Program-made: the position numbers and the translations under genes
In this document: piece after piece, positions 23,448-33,152 of the stretch
Numbering within the stretch: position 1 is the first letter of the stretch
How the letters are laid out: each line of letters opens with the position of its first letter
Notes under the pieces: generated by a model
Told to the model about the DNA's origin: nothing
Database searches by the model: none
Seen by the model: the letters and a program-made list of their open reading frames with translations, nothing else
Source of the DNA: an uncultured Actinomycetes bacterium
Lineage (GTDB): Bacteria; Actinomycetota; Thermoleophilia; Solirubrobacterales; 70-9
Reading direction: 5' to 3'
DNA: 34,995 nt
NCBI GenBank assembly: GCA_946479725.1
Contig: CAMLHB010000004.1
Coordinates: 1 to 34,995, forward strand

Positions 23448-24413
23448 ATGATCGTCGACTGCGCGGCCTATGAGCGGGGGACGCGGCGTGCGGGGAAGCT
23501 CGCGGTCGAGGAGGCAAGCGAGGCCGCGGGTGCGGAGGGGACGTTCGTCTGGGTCGGGGTGGTCGAGCCGGGCGAGGAGGAGATGAAGGCGGTGGCGGCC
23601 GAGTTCGGGCTGCATGAGCTGGCTGTAGAGGATGCGGTGCGGGCGCACCAGCGACCGAAGGTGGAGGAGTACGGGGAGACGGTCCACGTGGTGGTGAAGA
23701 CGGCGCGTTACGTCGATCCCGAGGAGGTGATCGAGCTGGGGGAGGTTTCGGTCTTCGTCGCCCCCAATTTCGTGATCACCGTCCGCCACGGGGAGGCCGA
23801 CCTGGCGCCGGTGCGGGAGCGGCTCGAGCAGCGGCCCGACCTGCTGGAGAAGGGACCGGGCGCGGTCCTCTACGCGATCCTCGACCACGTCGTCGACCGC
23901 TACATCGAAGCGGCCCAGGGCTTTGACGACGACGTGCGCGAAGTCGAGCTGCAGGTCTTCGGCGAAGGGCAGAACCCGACCGAGCGGATCTACAAGCTCG
24001 AGCGCGAGGTGCTGGAGTTCCAGGCGGCGACGGTGCCGCTGGGGGAAGCGCTGGAAGAGCTCTGCGCCAACAATTACGCCGTCGTCCCCTCCACCCTGCA
24101 CGAGTACTTCCGCGACGTCGACGACCACCTGGCCCGGGTCGCGACCCGGATCGAGAACTTCCGCCAGCTGCTCGACAGCGCCCTGGAAGCGAACCTGACC
24201 CAGGTCTCGATGCGCCAGAACGAAGACATGCGGAAGATCTCCGCCTGGGTGGCGATCGCCGTGGTGCCGACGATGATCGCCGGCATCTACGGGATGAACT
24301 TCAAGCACATGCCCGAGCTGGGATGGACGCTCGGCTATCCCGCGGTGCTGACCCTGATCCTCGCGGTCTGCCTCTTCCTCTACTGGCGCTTCAAGCGCGC
24401 CGGCTGGCTGTAA
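23448..24413 (+). CDS. corA: CorA-type magnesium/cobalt transporter
   Basis: A 321-aa CorA/2-TM GxN channel that imports Mg2+ as a pentamer. A soluble N-terminal alpha/beta domain and long helices (up to about residue 260) precede two C-terminal transmembrane helices. The selectivity motif YGMNF occurs at about 281-285, followed by MPELGW in the external loop and a basic tail (FKRAGWL). The usual MPEL loop is conserved. The first quarter uses mostly G-ending codons and the rest C-ending ones. It converges with the TetR-type gene 15 bases downstream. Confidence 0.93.
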   Translation: MIVDCAAYERGTRRAGKLAVEEASEAAGAEGTFVWVGVVEPGEEEMKAVAAEFGLHELAVEDAVRAHQRPKVEEYGETVHVVVKTARYVDPEEVIELGEVSVFVAPNFVITVRHGEADLAPVRERLEQRPDLLEKGPGAVLYAILDHVVDRYIEAAQGFDDDVREVELQVFGEGQNPTERIYKLEREVLEFQAATVPLGEALEELCANNYAVVPSTLHEYFRDVDDHLARVATRIENFRQLLDSALEANLTQVSMRQNEDMRKISAWVAIAVVPTMIAGIYGMNFKHMPELGWTLGYPAVLTLILAVCLFLYWRFKRAGWL

Positions 24414-24416
24414 AGG

Positions 24417-24429
24417 GCCGCGGAGCGGC
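24417..24429. terminator. Short hairpin between corA and the TetR gene
   Basis: GCCGC (24417-24421), loop GGA, GCGGC (24425-24429). Only a 5-bp stem, touching the TetR stop codon (24429-24431); weak. Confidence 0.25.
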
Positions 24430-25037
24430 TAATCGGCGCCGAGCAGGTAGCGGGCCGAGGCGACGCCCACCGAGAAGGCGCCGGTCGTGTCGCGCGAGGG
24501 ATCCGAGAGCGCCTGCAGGGCAAACCCGTCGCCAAGCGCGAAGAGGTAGGAGACGACGTCCTCGGCCGGATGGCGGAGGCCGAGCACGCCCTCGTCGTCC
24601 TTTTCGCGCAGGACCTCGGCGACGTGCGAGCGGGTCTTCTCGAAGAGCTGCCCGACCTCGCGCTGGATGTCGGGATTGCGGCGGCCGGCGCTGAACAGCT
24701 CGTAGAGGAGAAGGAAGAAGCCCGGTTCGTTCTCGATCACCTCGGTGAGGCTGCTGACCAGCGCGTCGACGACGTCGTCGACGGTCTTCGCCGGCCCCAG
24801 CCGCGCGTCGAGGCGTTCGACCCGCAGCTCGGAGTCGCGGCGAACGACCTCGACCAGCAGCCGCTCCTTGGTCCCGAAGTAGTAGTGGAGGAGGCCCCGG
24901 CTGACGCCCGCCTCGCGGGCGACGTGCTCGAAGGTGGAACCGGCGGCGCCGCGCCGGGCCACGGAGTCCCGCATCGCGTCGACGATCCGCTGCGCCTTGT
25001 CGCCGCTCAGCTCCCGCTCTTTGGTTGCCGCCTCCAC
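24429..25037 (-). CDS. TetR-family transcriptional regulator
   Basis: A 202-aa one-component repressor. The helix-turn-helix spans about 15-60: RIVDAMRDSVARRGAAGSTF, then HVAREAGVSRGLLHYYFGTKERLLVEVV, a textbook TetR pattern. The C-terminal ligand domain (about 70-200) is unassigned. The GTG start at 25037 is supported by a -10-like TAGACT 9 bases upstream. That hexamer is one half of the palindrome TAGACTGGTCTA, so the protein probably represses itself. It is convergent with corA and has no obvious target operon beside it except the membrane protein gene upstream on the same strand. Confidence 0.92.
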   Translation of the reverse strand: MEAATKERELSGDKAQRIVDAMRDSVARRGAAGSTFEHVAREAGVSRGLLHYYFGTKERLLVEVVRRDSELRVERLDARLGPAKTVDDVVDALVSSLTEVIENEPGFFLLLYELFSAGRRNPDIQREVGQLFEKTRSHVAEVLREKDDEGVLGLRHPAEDVVSYLFALGDGFALQALSDPSRDTTGAFSVGVASARYLLGAD

Positions 25038-25040
25038 AGT

Positions 25041-25052
25041 TAGACCAGTCTA
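25041..25052. promoter_or_regulatory. Palindromic operator overlapping the TetR-gene -10
   Basis: TAGAC-CA-GTCTA is a 5-bp inverted repeat with a 2-bp centre. On the reverse strand its first half provides TAGACT, a -10-type hexamer ending 9 bases before the GTG. Palindromes of the form TAGACCNGTCTA are common for AcrR/TetR-type repressors, so autorepression is likely. Confidence 0.5.
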
Positions 25053-25060
25053 GTCCCAGG

Positions 25061-25095
25061 CCTGACGCGGCTCAGCGGTTCCTGAGCCCGTCAGG
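25061..25095 (-). terminator. 14-bp hairpin containing the stop codon of the small membrane protein gene
   Basis: CCTGACGCGGCTCAG (25061-25075) pairs with CTGAGCCCGTCAGG (25082-25095) with a single bulged base, loop CGGTTC. The reverse-strand TGA stop at 25091-25093 is inside the stem. No U-tract. Confidence 0.75.
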
Positions 25096-25516
25096 AGCCG
25101 TTGATGCTGGTCGTGCTCGTGTACTCGAACTCCTCTTCGGCTCCGAAGAGAGCGTCGAGGACGGCCTTGCGGGCACACTCGCTGACGGCGAGGGCGATCA
25201 CCGCGCCGACGATCGCGATCAGCAGCAGGCGGCCGATTCCGCCCTTGCGCTTCGGCTTGCTGCGCAGGCTCTCGGAGGCTTCCTGCAGGCTCTCGGCGGC
25301 CTTGCGGAGGTCCTTCTGGACCTTCTTGTCGCTGGTCACCGCCTTGACCGTGCCCTTGCCGTTGCCGGTGGCGCGGCCGTAAGCGCTCTTGGCGCTTTCG
25401 AAGGCGTCTTTCAAGCTTTCGCGCAGCTCTTCGTCTTCGATCAAGCGCTGCACGTAGGGGTTTTCACGGGCCGTCTCGTAGATGTCGCCGGCGCGTGCCG
25501 TCGTCGTCTTGCTCAT
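25091..25516 (-). CDS. Coiled-coil membrane-anchored protein, 141 aa
   Basis: I do not recognise a family. The protein starts MSKTTTARAGDIYETARENP, has charged helical stretches (about 20-90, with AESLQEASESLRSK), a basic patch KPKRKGG at 87-93, one transmembrane helix (about 95-114, RLLLIAIVGAVIALAVSEC) and a short acidic tail. The basic residues before the helix predict a cytoplasmic helical domain and an external tail. GAGGAG about 7 bases before the ATG is a strong ribosome site. TATTCT (25555-25550) is a plausible -10. It could organise or brace the membrane, but no function can be read from the sequence. Confidence 0.75.
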   Translation of the reverse strand: MSKTTTARAGDIYETARENPYVQRLIEDEELRESLKDAFESAKSAYGRATGNGKGTVKAVTSDKKVQKDLRKAAESLQEASESLRSKPKRKGGIGRLLLIAIVGAVIALAVSECARKAVLDALFGAEEEFEYTSTTSINGS

Positions 25517-25549
25517 GCCTTCTCCTCAGTGGATTCCGTGGCCACAACC

Positions 25550-25555
25550 AGAATA
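25550..25555 (-). promoter_or_regulatory. Possible -10 element of the 141-aa protein gene
   Basis: TATTCT on the reverse strand gives a leader of about 30 bases carrying the GAGGAG ribosome site. The -35 is unclear. Confidence 0.3.
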
Positions 25556-25601
25556 ACTCCCAAACCCATACCCGCGGCAAGCCGCAGACACACGACTTAG
25601 G

Positions 25602-27091
25602 TCAACCAGGCCCCACGCCATCCAAAAGGACGCCGTTGTTGCGGAAGTTCGTGCGGGCGTGGCGGAGCAGGCGCAGGCGCAGCGGCTCCAGTTCCTGGCC
25701 CGGCAGCCGGAAGCGACGGATGAACAGCGGGCCGACGTCTTCGCCGCCGGTTTCGCGGAAGCCGGGGCCGAGCATGCGCCGCGAGGGCGGCGGCGCTTCG
25801 CCCATCGAGACGACGGTGATTTCGCGGACCAGCCAGTCATAGCCTTCGGCCGCTTTCAGCTGGATCGCCCCGGTCGAGAGGTAGAAGCGCAGCGGCGCCT
25901 CCCCCAGCACCCAGGTCACCGTGGCCCGCGGCCCGTCGGGCTCGCCGAGGTGGTGCGCCACCGCCCGCCAGTCCGGCTTGCGCAGGTCGGGGTCGGCGCT
26001 GGCCCAGATCGAGAAGCCGAAGGAGTAGGCGACGAGAAGGACGGCGACCGCGGTCCCGAGCCGGCGCGCGCGTTCGCTGCTGAGGGCCACCGCGACCGCG
26101 ACCAGCAGCGGGACCAGGGCGGGCAGCAGGTTGCGGGCGAGGACGAAGTCCTTGCTGGCGGCAAAGAGCGCCACCAGCAGAGGGATGCCGACGGTGACCG
26201 CGGCGACGAGGAAGGGCACGAAGGCGGCGCGGCGCTCGCTCCTGCTGCCGCGCGCCAGCAGGAGGACGAAGGCGGCGGCGCCGAAGGCCAGCGGCAGCAG
26301 CGCCGGGCCGACCTGCTCGGTGCGGCCGATGATGTCGCCGGCCTCGCCGACCGCGAAGGTGAGCGCGGCTTCGACGACCCGGTGTCCGAGGGAGAACTTG
26401 TCGATCCATTCGGCGTGGCCGTAGGACATCTGGTGGATCGCCAGCGGCACAAGCAGGACGAGGGCTGCGGCGACGATCCAGAGGCCGGAGAGGATCGCGC
26501 GCCCGCGCCGCCGGGCCAGCAGCAGCACCTCGGCGACGAGCGGGAAGACAGCGAAGTAGTGGGTCGCGAGGGCGAGCGCCGAGAAGACCCCCCACCAGAC
26601 GAAGTCCCGTTTCTCGCCCGGGCGCTCGCCATCCTCCCGCAGCGCCCGCACGCAGAAGAGCAGCGAGAGCGCGCAGAAGAAGCCGAGCAGGGCGTAGGCG
26701 CGTGCCTCCTGCGAGTACCAGATCAGCATCGGGTTGACCGCGACCAGGGCCGCCGCGATCACCCCGGCGCGGGCGCCGCGCAGTTCCCGGCCGAGGAGGT
26801 AGGCGACCGGGATCGTCGCCACACCCGCGAGCGCCGAGAGCGAGCGCAGCCCCCACTCGCCGTTGCCGGTCAGCTGCGTCCAGATCCAGGCGAGCGCGTA
26901 GTAGAGGGGCGGCGCCGACTCCGAGAAGCCGACCGCATCCATCGCGTGGCCGAAGCCGACCCGCAACACCCGGCTGGCGGTGACGATCTCGTCGTGGTGG
27001 TAGGCCTGCAGGCCGAGGGTGGCGAAGCGCAGGGCGGCGCCGAGCGCGGTCAGGCCGACGACGATCCAGAAGGCGCGGGAGCGGTTGCGCA

Positions 27092-27092
<1 letters not shown>
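25602..27092 (-). CDS. GT39/ArnT-like polytopic glycosyltransferase
   Basis: A 496-aa membrane protein with about 10-12 hydrophobic segments and a C-terminal soluble part (about 390-496). The first external loop carries AYHHDEIVTASR, the acidic pair (D34/E35 region) that is catalytic in protein-O-mannosyltransferase and ArnT relatives. Such enzymes move a sugar from a polyprenyl-phosphate carrier to protein or lipid outside the membrane; donor and acceptor are unknown. The GTG start shares one base with the lon stop (TAGTG, 27090-27094), so it is translated as the third gene of the hsp20-lon operon, an unusual partner for heat-shock genes. Confidence 0.85.
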
Positions 27093-29475
<2,383 letters not shown>

Positions 29476-29476
<1 letters not shown>

Positions 29477-29874
29477 CACTTGCGGTCGATCGGCACCCGG
29501 CGGGTGCTCTCGTTGGGGTCGCGCAGCGGCAGGTCGATCCGCAGGATCCCCTCTTCGTAGGTGGCGCTGGCGCGCTCGGCGTCGACCTCGACCTGTAGCT
29601 CGACGACGCGGCGGAAGTGGCCGGAGGGGATCTCGATCTGCTGGTAGACCCGGCCCTCGGACTCCTGCACGTGGCGCTCGCCGACGATCGCCAGGTGGCG
29701 GCCGCTGACCTCGATCCCGACCTCGGAAAGCTCGACCCCGGCGAGGTCGACCTTGACGATCGCCCGCTGCGGTTCGCCGCAGTAGTAGACGTCGACGTTG
29801 GGCGAGAAGCCGCTGGCGCGGCGGGTCACGTACCTGGTGCGACTCCAATCGACGTAGACGTCAGGCTGGGGCAT
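29476..29874 (-). CDS. Hsp20/alpha-crystallin small heat-shock protein
   Basis: A 132-aa small chaperone that holds unfolding proteins. The alpha-crystallin domain covers about residues 25-125 (NVDVYYCGEPQRAIVKVDLAGV, GIEVSGRHLAIVGERH, FRRVVELQVEVDAERASATYEEGILRIDLP). The N-terminal arm is short and the C-terminal IxI motif appears as V-P-I near the end. It is directly coupled to lon by a one-base overlap, so holdase and protease are made together. TATTTT (29887-29882) ends 7 bases before the ATG, indicating a leaderless transcript that begins inside the 27-base gap after the upstream small gene. Confidence 0.93.
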
Positions 29875-29881
29875 CGGGCAC

Positions 29882-29887
29882 AAAATA
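29882..29887 (-). promoter_or_regulatory. -10 element of the hsp20-lon-GT39 operon
   Basis: TATTTT on the reverse strand is followed by GTGCCCG and ATG 29874. No -35 or HAIR repeat is visible. Confidence 0.45.
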
Positions 29888-29901
29888 GCCCGAAAGACGC
29901 T

Positions 29902-30093
29902 TCAGGCGGCGCGGGAGGCCCAGCGCGGGGCCCGCATCAGCAGGACCGGCTGGCGTGGTGGGACGAGGCCCTCTGGTCGGTTCGGCCGGAAGGTCGCGCA
30001 GGCCTCGTTCAGCTCGAGGGCGCAGAGAAGATTTTTCCGGAAATAGCAGTCATCGCAGGTGGGGGGCTTTGGCTTGCGCGGCACGGCGGGCAT
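29902..30093 (-). CDS. Cysteine-rich small protein, 63 aa
   Basis: Starts MPAVPRKPKPPTCDDCYFRK and carries four cysteines spaced C13-x2-C16-x7-C24-x7-C32, followed by a Pro/Arg-rich tail. The spacing suggests a small metal-binding or zinc-finger-like knuckle. I believe similar short proteins occur in actinobacteria, but I cannot name a family. It lies 27 bases upstream of hsp20 on the same strand and has no visible Shine-Dalgarno or -10. Longer in-frame starts exist upstream (up to 30264), but they would run into the hydroxylase promoter and gene. Confidence 0.55.
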   Translation of the reverse strand: MPAVPRKPKPPTCDDCYFRKNLLCALELNEACATFRPNRPEGLVPPRQPVLLMRAPRWASRAA

Positions 30094-30204
30094 GTTTGCA
30101 TTCCGTGCGGGTAACCGCGAGGGCCGTTTCCGCAAATCGGCACCTCTTTGAAACAGCTTCGTCACAGCTTCTTCGCGCTTTGCGGGAGCACCGGCCTTCG
30201 GCGC

Positions 30205-30210
30205 TAACAT
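30205..30210 (+). promoter_or_regulatory. -10 element of the hydroxylase-family gene
   Basis: TAACAT ends 8 bases before the ATG at 30219; no Shine-Dalgarno is present, so the transcript is probably leaderless. Confidence 0.45.
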
Positions 30211-30218
30211 GAGTCCAG

Positions 30219-30851
30219 ATGGAGGGTCATTCCCGCAGCGAGAAGCTCTCCGCTTCTCCCCCACTTTTCAAGAGCGACTTCCTCAACTTCTTCTCCCGGG
30301 TCCACCCCGCGGTGCCGGCGGTCGTCTTCGTCCCGGTGGTGGTGGCGATGGAGTGGATCGGGGCGGATCGCGGCTGGGCGATCTGGCAGCTGGCGCTGCT
30401 GACCCTGGCCGGGGTCGCCGTCTGGACCCTGACCGAGTACTGGCTGCACCGGCTCGTCTTCCACTGGGAGCCCGACAACGCCTTCGGCCGCCGCATGCAC
30501 TTCATCATCCACGGCATCCACCACGACCATCCCAACGACAAGCTGCGGCTGGTGATGCCGCCGTCGGTCTCGATCCCGCTGGCTGCGCTCTTCTTCGTCG
30601 GCTTCTGGGCGCTCCTCGGAGATGCGGCCTATCCGACCTTCGCGGGCTTCCTCCTCGGCTACCTCTTCTACGACTACACGCACTACTACGTGCATCACTT
30701 CGTGCCAAAGACGGAGTTTGGGAAGCGGCTGCGGGAACACCACATGCGGCACCATTTTCAGGACCACAGCTACGGGTACGGGGTTTCCTCGCCGCTTTGG
30801 GATCACGTGTTTCGGACTTATCCGAAGAAGCGGAGCAAGTACCGGGGGTAG
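30219..30851 (+). CDS. Fatty-acid hydroxylase / sterol desaturase superfamily protein
   Basis: A 210-aa integral-membrane diiron enzyme of the superfamily that includes fatty-acid 2-hydroxylase. The histidine clusters are visible in order: HRLVFH (77-82), HGIHHDH (98-104), HYYVHH (155-160) and HHMRHHF plus H183 (174-183). Four hydrophobic stretches surround them. The arrangement most resembles bacterial fatty-acid 2-hydroxylase-like (FA2H without cytochrome b5). The likely reaction is O2-dependent hydroxylation of an acyl chain, but the substrate is inferred. The last third uses unusually many G- and T-ending codons. Hairpin element B begins 6 bases after its stop. Confidence 0.88.
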   Translation: MEGHSRSEKLSASPPLFKSDFLNFFSRVHPAVPAVVFVPVVVAMEWIGADRGWAIWQLALLTLAGVAVWTLTEYWLHRLVFHWEPDNAFGRRMHFIIHGIHHDHPNDKLRLVMPPSVSIPLAALFFVGFWALLGDAAYPTFAGFLLGYLFYDYTHYYVHHFVPKTEFGKRLREHHMRHHFQDHSYGYGVSSPLWDHVFRTYPKKRSKYRG

Positions 30852-30857
30852 CGGTCG

Positions 30858-30977
30858 GGAGGGTCCGGTGGGGGTCGTTCGGAGCACCTCCGCCGCGTGT
30901 GTCGCCTGCTGCTGACGCCTCGGGCGTCGGTGGCGCGGCTACATGCTGAGTACCTCACGACCCCCACCGGACCCTCC
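30858..30977. repeat. Long inverted repeat, 21-bp perfect arms (hairpin element B)
   Basis: The arms at 30858-30878 and 30957-30977 are perfect 21-bp reverse complements, 78 bases apart. An inner hairpin GACGCC-TCG-GGCGTC occupies 30914-30928. It starts 6 bases after the hydroxylase stop. Its distal arm touches the TGTCACA -35 of the ECF41 promoter, so it separates the two transcription units. It shares length, location relative to a stop and 13 of 21 arm positions (GGAGGG-N-C-N-GGTG-N4-TC) with element A at 20997. Confidence 0.85.
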
Positions 30978-31004
30978 TGTCACAGCGTGGGATGCTGTTT
31001 CGTC
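30978..31004 (+). promoter_or_regulatory. ECF41 sigma-factor promoter (TGTCACA-N16-CGTC)
   Basis: TGTCACA at 30978-30984, exactly 16 bases, then CGTC at 31001-31004. This is the published motif recognised by ECF41 sigma factors. The oxidoreductase ATG follows 8 bases after CGTC, so the transcript should be leaderless or nearly so. The sigma factor encoded by the second gene of this operon belongs to ECF41, which makes autoregulation very likely. Confidence 0.82.
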
Positions 31005-31012
31005 TAGGAAGC

Positions 31013-32212
31013 ATGGACACGAAAAGGAAAGCTGTGGTTGTCGGTGGCGGGCCGGCTGGGCTGACTGCTGCTGGGCGGTTGGCTGAGGGTGGTCTTGAGG
31101 CTGTGCTGCTGGAGGCGAGCTCTCATCTAGGTGGGAGAGCTGCTTCGGAGGTGCGGGAGGGGTTTGTGCTCAATCAGGGGCCGCATGCGCTTTATGTCGG
31201 GGGGCCGGCGCGGCGGGAACTGGATGCGATGGGGATCGAGCTGGATTGGTGGCAGCCGGCTTCGGCCGCATCGGTTTTTCCTCGGGACGGGAAGCCGAAG
31301 CGGACGCTGGGCGGGACGGGGCAGCTGGGGCGGTGGTTCTTGGGGTTGCAGCGGATGGAGCCGGAGGAGCTGGCGGGGATCTCGGTGGCGGAGTGGCTGC
31401 GGCGGAGCCTGCGGTCGGAGCGGGCGCGGGCGAGTGCGACGGCGCTGGTGCGGGTGACGACGTTCGTGGCCGACCAGGAGAGCCTCAGCGCGGACGTGGC
31501 GGCGACCCAGTTGAAGATCGGGCTCTACCCCGGAGTCCGCTACCTGCGCGGGGGTTGGCAGTCGCTGGTCAACGCGCTGGCGGCGAAAGCGGAGGCGAGC
31601 GGGGCGACACTGCGGACGCGCGCCGCGGTGCGCGGCCTGAAGCCGGGCCCGCAGGGCTGGGAGCTGAGCCTCGACGGCGAGACGCTCGGCGCCGACGTCG
31701 TGGTCGTCGCTGCCGGCGGTCCCGACCCGGTCGAGAAGTTGCTCGGCGCAGAGACCCCCGCCGCCCCTGGGCCGGCAGCCGAGCTGAGCGTCCTCGACCT
31801 CGGGCTGACCAGCCTGCCCCGGCGCTCGATGCGCTTCGCCCTCGGGATCGACAAGCCGACCTACCTCTCCCGCCACTCGCCGCCCGAGCACCGCAACGGC
31901 GTTCTCCTCAGCCTCGCCAGCTACGCGCGCGAACCGCGCCAGGCGCTGGAGGAACTGGCCGACTCGGTCCAGCCCGGCTGGCGCGAGCGGCTGATGCTCG
32001 AGCGCTTCCTGCCGCGCATGGTCGCGGTCTCGGCCACCCCCACTCCCGCGAGCGGCGGCCTCGCCGGCCGGCCGGCGGTCGACCGCGGCGACGGCCTCTA
32101 CCTCGCCGGCGATTGGATCGGCCCGGAGGGCTGGCTGGTCGACTCGGCGCTCGCCAGCGGCGCCGCGGCCGCGGCAGCCGCCTTGCGCACCCCGGCCCCG
32201 GCGGTGGCGTGA
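31013..32212 (+). CDS. FAD-dependent NAD(P)-binding Rossmann oxidoreductase (phytoene desaturase/amine oxidase-like)
   Basis: A 399-aa flavoprotein. The dinucleotide-binding loop VVVGGGPAGLTAAGRLAEGG is at 8-27, followed by LLEASSHLGGRAAS (GGR motif at 40-42). The C-terminal FAD signature GDGLYLAGDWIGPEGWLVDSALASG is near 360-385. The fold matches the phytoene desaturase / protoporphyrinogen oxidase / flavin amine oxidase group; the substrate cannot be read. It has the ECF41 promoter directly upstream and overlaps the sigma gene by four bases (GTGA). It therefore takes the place of the COE-type oxidoreductase usually found beside ECF41 factors. The 5' third uses G- and T-ending codons and the 3' part C-ending ones. 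Confidence 0.87.
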   Translation: MDTKRKAVVVGGGPAGLTAAGRLAEGGLEAVLLEASSHLGGRAASEVREGFVLNQGPHALYVGGPARRELDAMGIELDWWQPASAASVFPRDGKPKRTLGGTGQLGRWFLGLQRMEPEELAGISVAEWLRRSLRSERARASATALVRVTTFVADQESLSADVAATQLKIGLYPGVRYLRGGWQSLVNALAAKAEASGATLRTRAAVRGLKPGPQGWELSLDGETLGADVVVVAAGGPDPVEKLLGAETPAAPGPAAELSVLDLGLTSLPRRSMRFALGIDKPTYLSRHSPPEHRNGVLLSLASYAREPRQALEELADSVQPGWRERLMLERFLPRMVAVSATPTPASGGLAGRPAVDRGDGLYLAGDWIGPEGWLVDSALASGAAAAAAALRTPAPAVA

Positions 32213-33111
32213 GATCTCCTACGAGCGGCGACGCCTTCGAGGCCTGCCGCCCGCGCCTGCTCGGCATCGCCTACGGCCTGCTCGGCGAGCTGACCGAGGC
32301 CGAGGACGTCGTCCAGGACGCCTGGCTGCGCTGGGACGGCGCCGACGCCGAGGCGGTCCGCAACCCGGAAGCGTTCCTCGTCGCCGTCACCACCCGCCTG
32401 GCGATCGACCGGCTGCGCTCCGCCCGGACGCGGCGCGAGGTCTACGTCGGGCCCTGGCTCCCCGAGCCGCTGCTCACCGACCCAGAGACGCCGGAGACGC
32501 AGACGATCGAGGCCGAGCGGCTGAGCCTGGCGCTGCTGGCGGCGCTGGAGCGGCTGAACCCGGTCGAGCGGGCGGTCCTCGTCCTCCGCGACGTCTTCGA
32601 CTTCGAGTACGCGGAGATCGCCGACGTCGTCGAGCGCACCCCCGCCAACGTCCGCCAGATCGCCAAGCGCGCCCGCGAGCACGCCGGTAACGCCAGCCGC
32701 AGGCGCGCCGTCAGCGACGAGGAGCGAGAGCGCCTTGCGAACGCCTTCATGCTCGCCGCGATCTCCGGCGAGGTCGAGACGATCCGCAACCTCCTCGCCG
32801 CCGACGCGGTCATGTACTCCGACGGGGGCGGGGTCGTCGTCGCCGCCCGCAAGCCGATCTACGGCGCCGACAAGATCGCCCGCTTCATGGTCGGCGTCCA
32901 GCGCAAGGACGCCTATCCCGACGATCCCATCTTCACCCGGGTCCTGGTCAACGGCGACCCGGGCGTGCGGATGGACAGCGCCAGCGAGGGCTTCCTCAGC
33001 ATCGTCGCCGTCGAGGTCGCCGAGGGAGCGATCCAGAGCGTCCGCTTCTTCAACAACCCGGAGCGCTTCGCGGCACTCAAAGCACCAGGCGCACACCGAC
33101 GGTCCCGCTAG
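32209..33111 (+). CDS. sigJ: ECF41-type RNA polymerase sigma factor with SnoaL-like C-terminal domain
   Basis: A 300-aa sigma factor. Region 2 (about 10-75) reads RPRLLGIAYGLLGELTEAED, VQDAWLRW and LAIDRLRSARTRR; region 4 (about 105-160) contains LNPVERAVLVLRDVFDFEYAEIAD and RTPANVRQIAKRAR. The three ECF41 marks are present: WLPEP at 83-87 in the linker, DGGG at 205-208 in the C-terminal SnoaL-like domain, and NPERF at 283-287 in place of NPDKL. The C-terminal domain in this group modulates activity in place of an anti-sigma factor, and no anti-sigma gene is present. GTG at 32209 is the start, overlapping the oxidoreductase stop as GTGA. Confidence 0.93.
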   Translation: MRSPTSGDAFEACRPRLLGIAYGLLGELTEAEDVVQDAWLRWDGADAEAVRNPEAFLVAVTTRLAIDRLRSARTRREVYVGPWLPEPLLTDPETPETQTIEAERLSLALLAALERLNPVERAVLVLRDVFDFEYAEIADVVERTPANVRQIAKRAREHAGNASRRRAVSDEERERLANAFMLAAISGEVETIRNLLAADAVMYSDGGGVVVAARKPIYGADKIARFMVGVQRKDAYPDDPIFTRVLVNGDPGVRMDSASEGFLSIVAVEVAEGAIQSVRFFNNPERFAALKAPGAHRRSR

Positions 33112-33152
33112 GCACATATCTGAAATATCTCGTTGACTTCGCTCTGCGGGGT

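Noticed and set aside
25574..25585. GCGGC-AA-GCCGC as a terminator after the GT39 gene
   Set aside because: A 5-bp stem with a 2-base loop is too tight to be convincing, and the region also holds the next promoter.
29860..29901. HspR/HAIR operator upstream of hsp20
   Set aside because: I looked for CTTGAGT-N7-ACTCAAG or close variants and found none around the operon head.
29902..30264. A longer 120-residue version of the Cys-rich protein
   Set aside because: The extra N terminus has no conserved features and overlaps the hydroxylase promoter and first codons; ATG 30093 is a better start.
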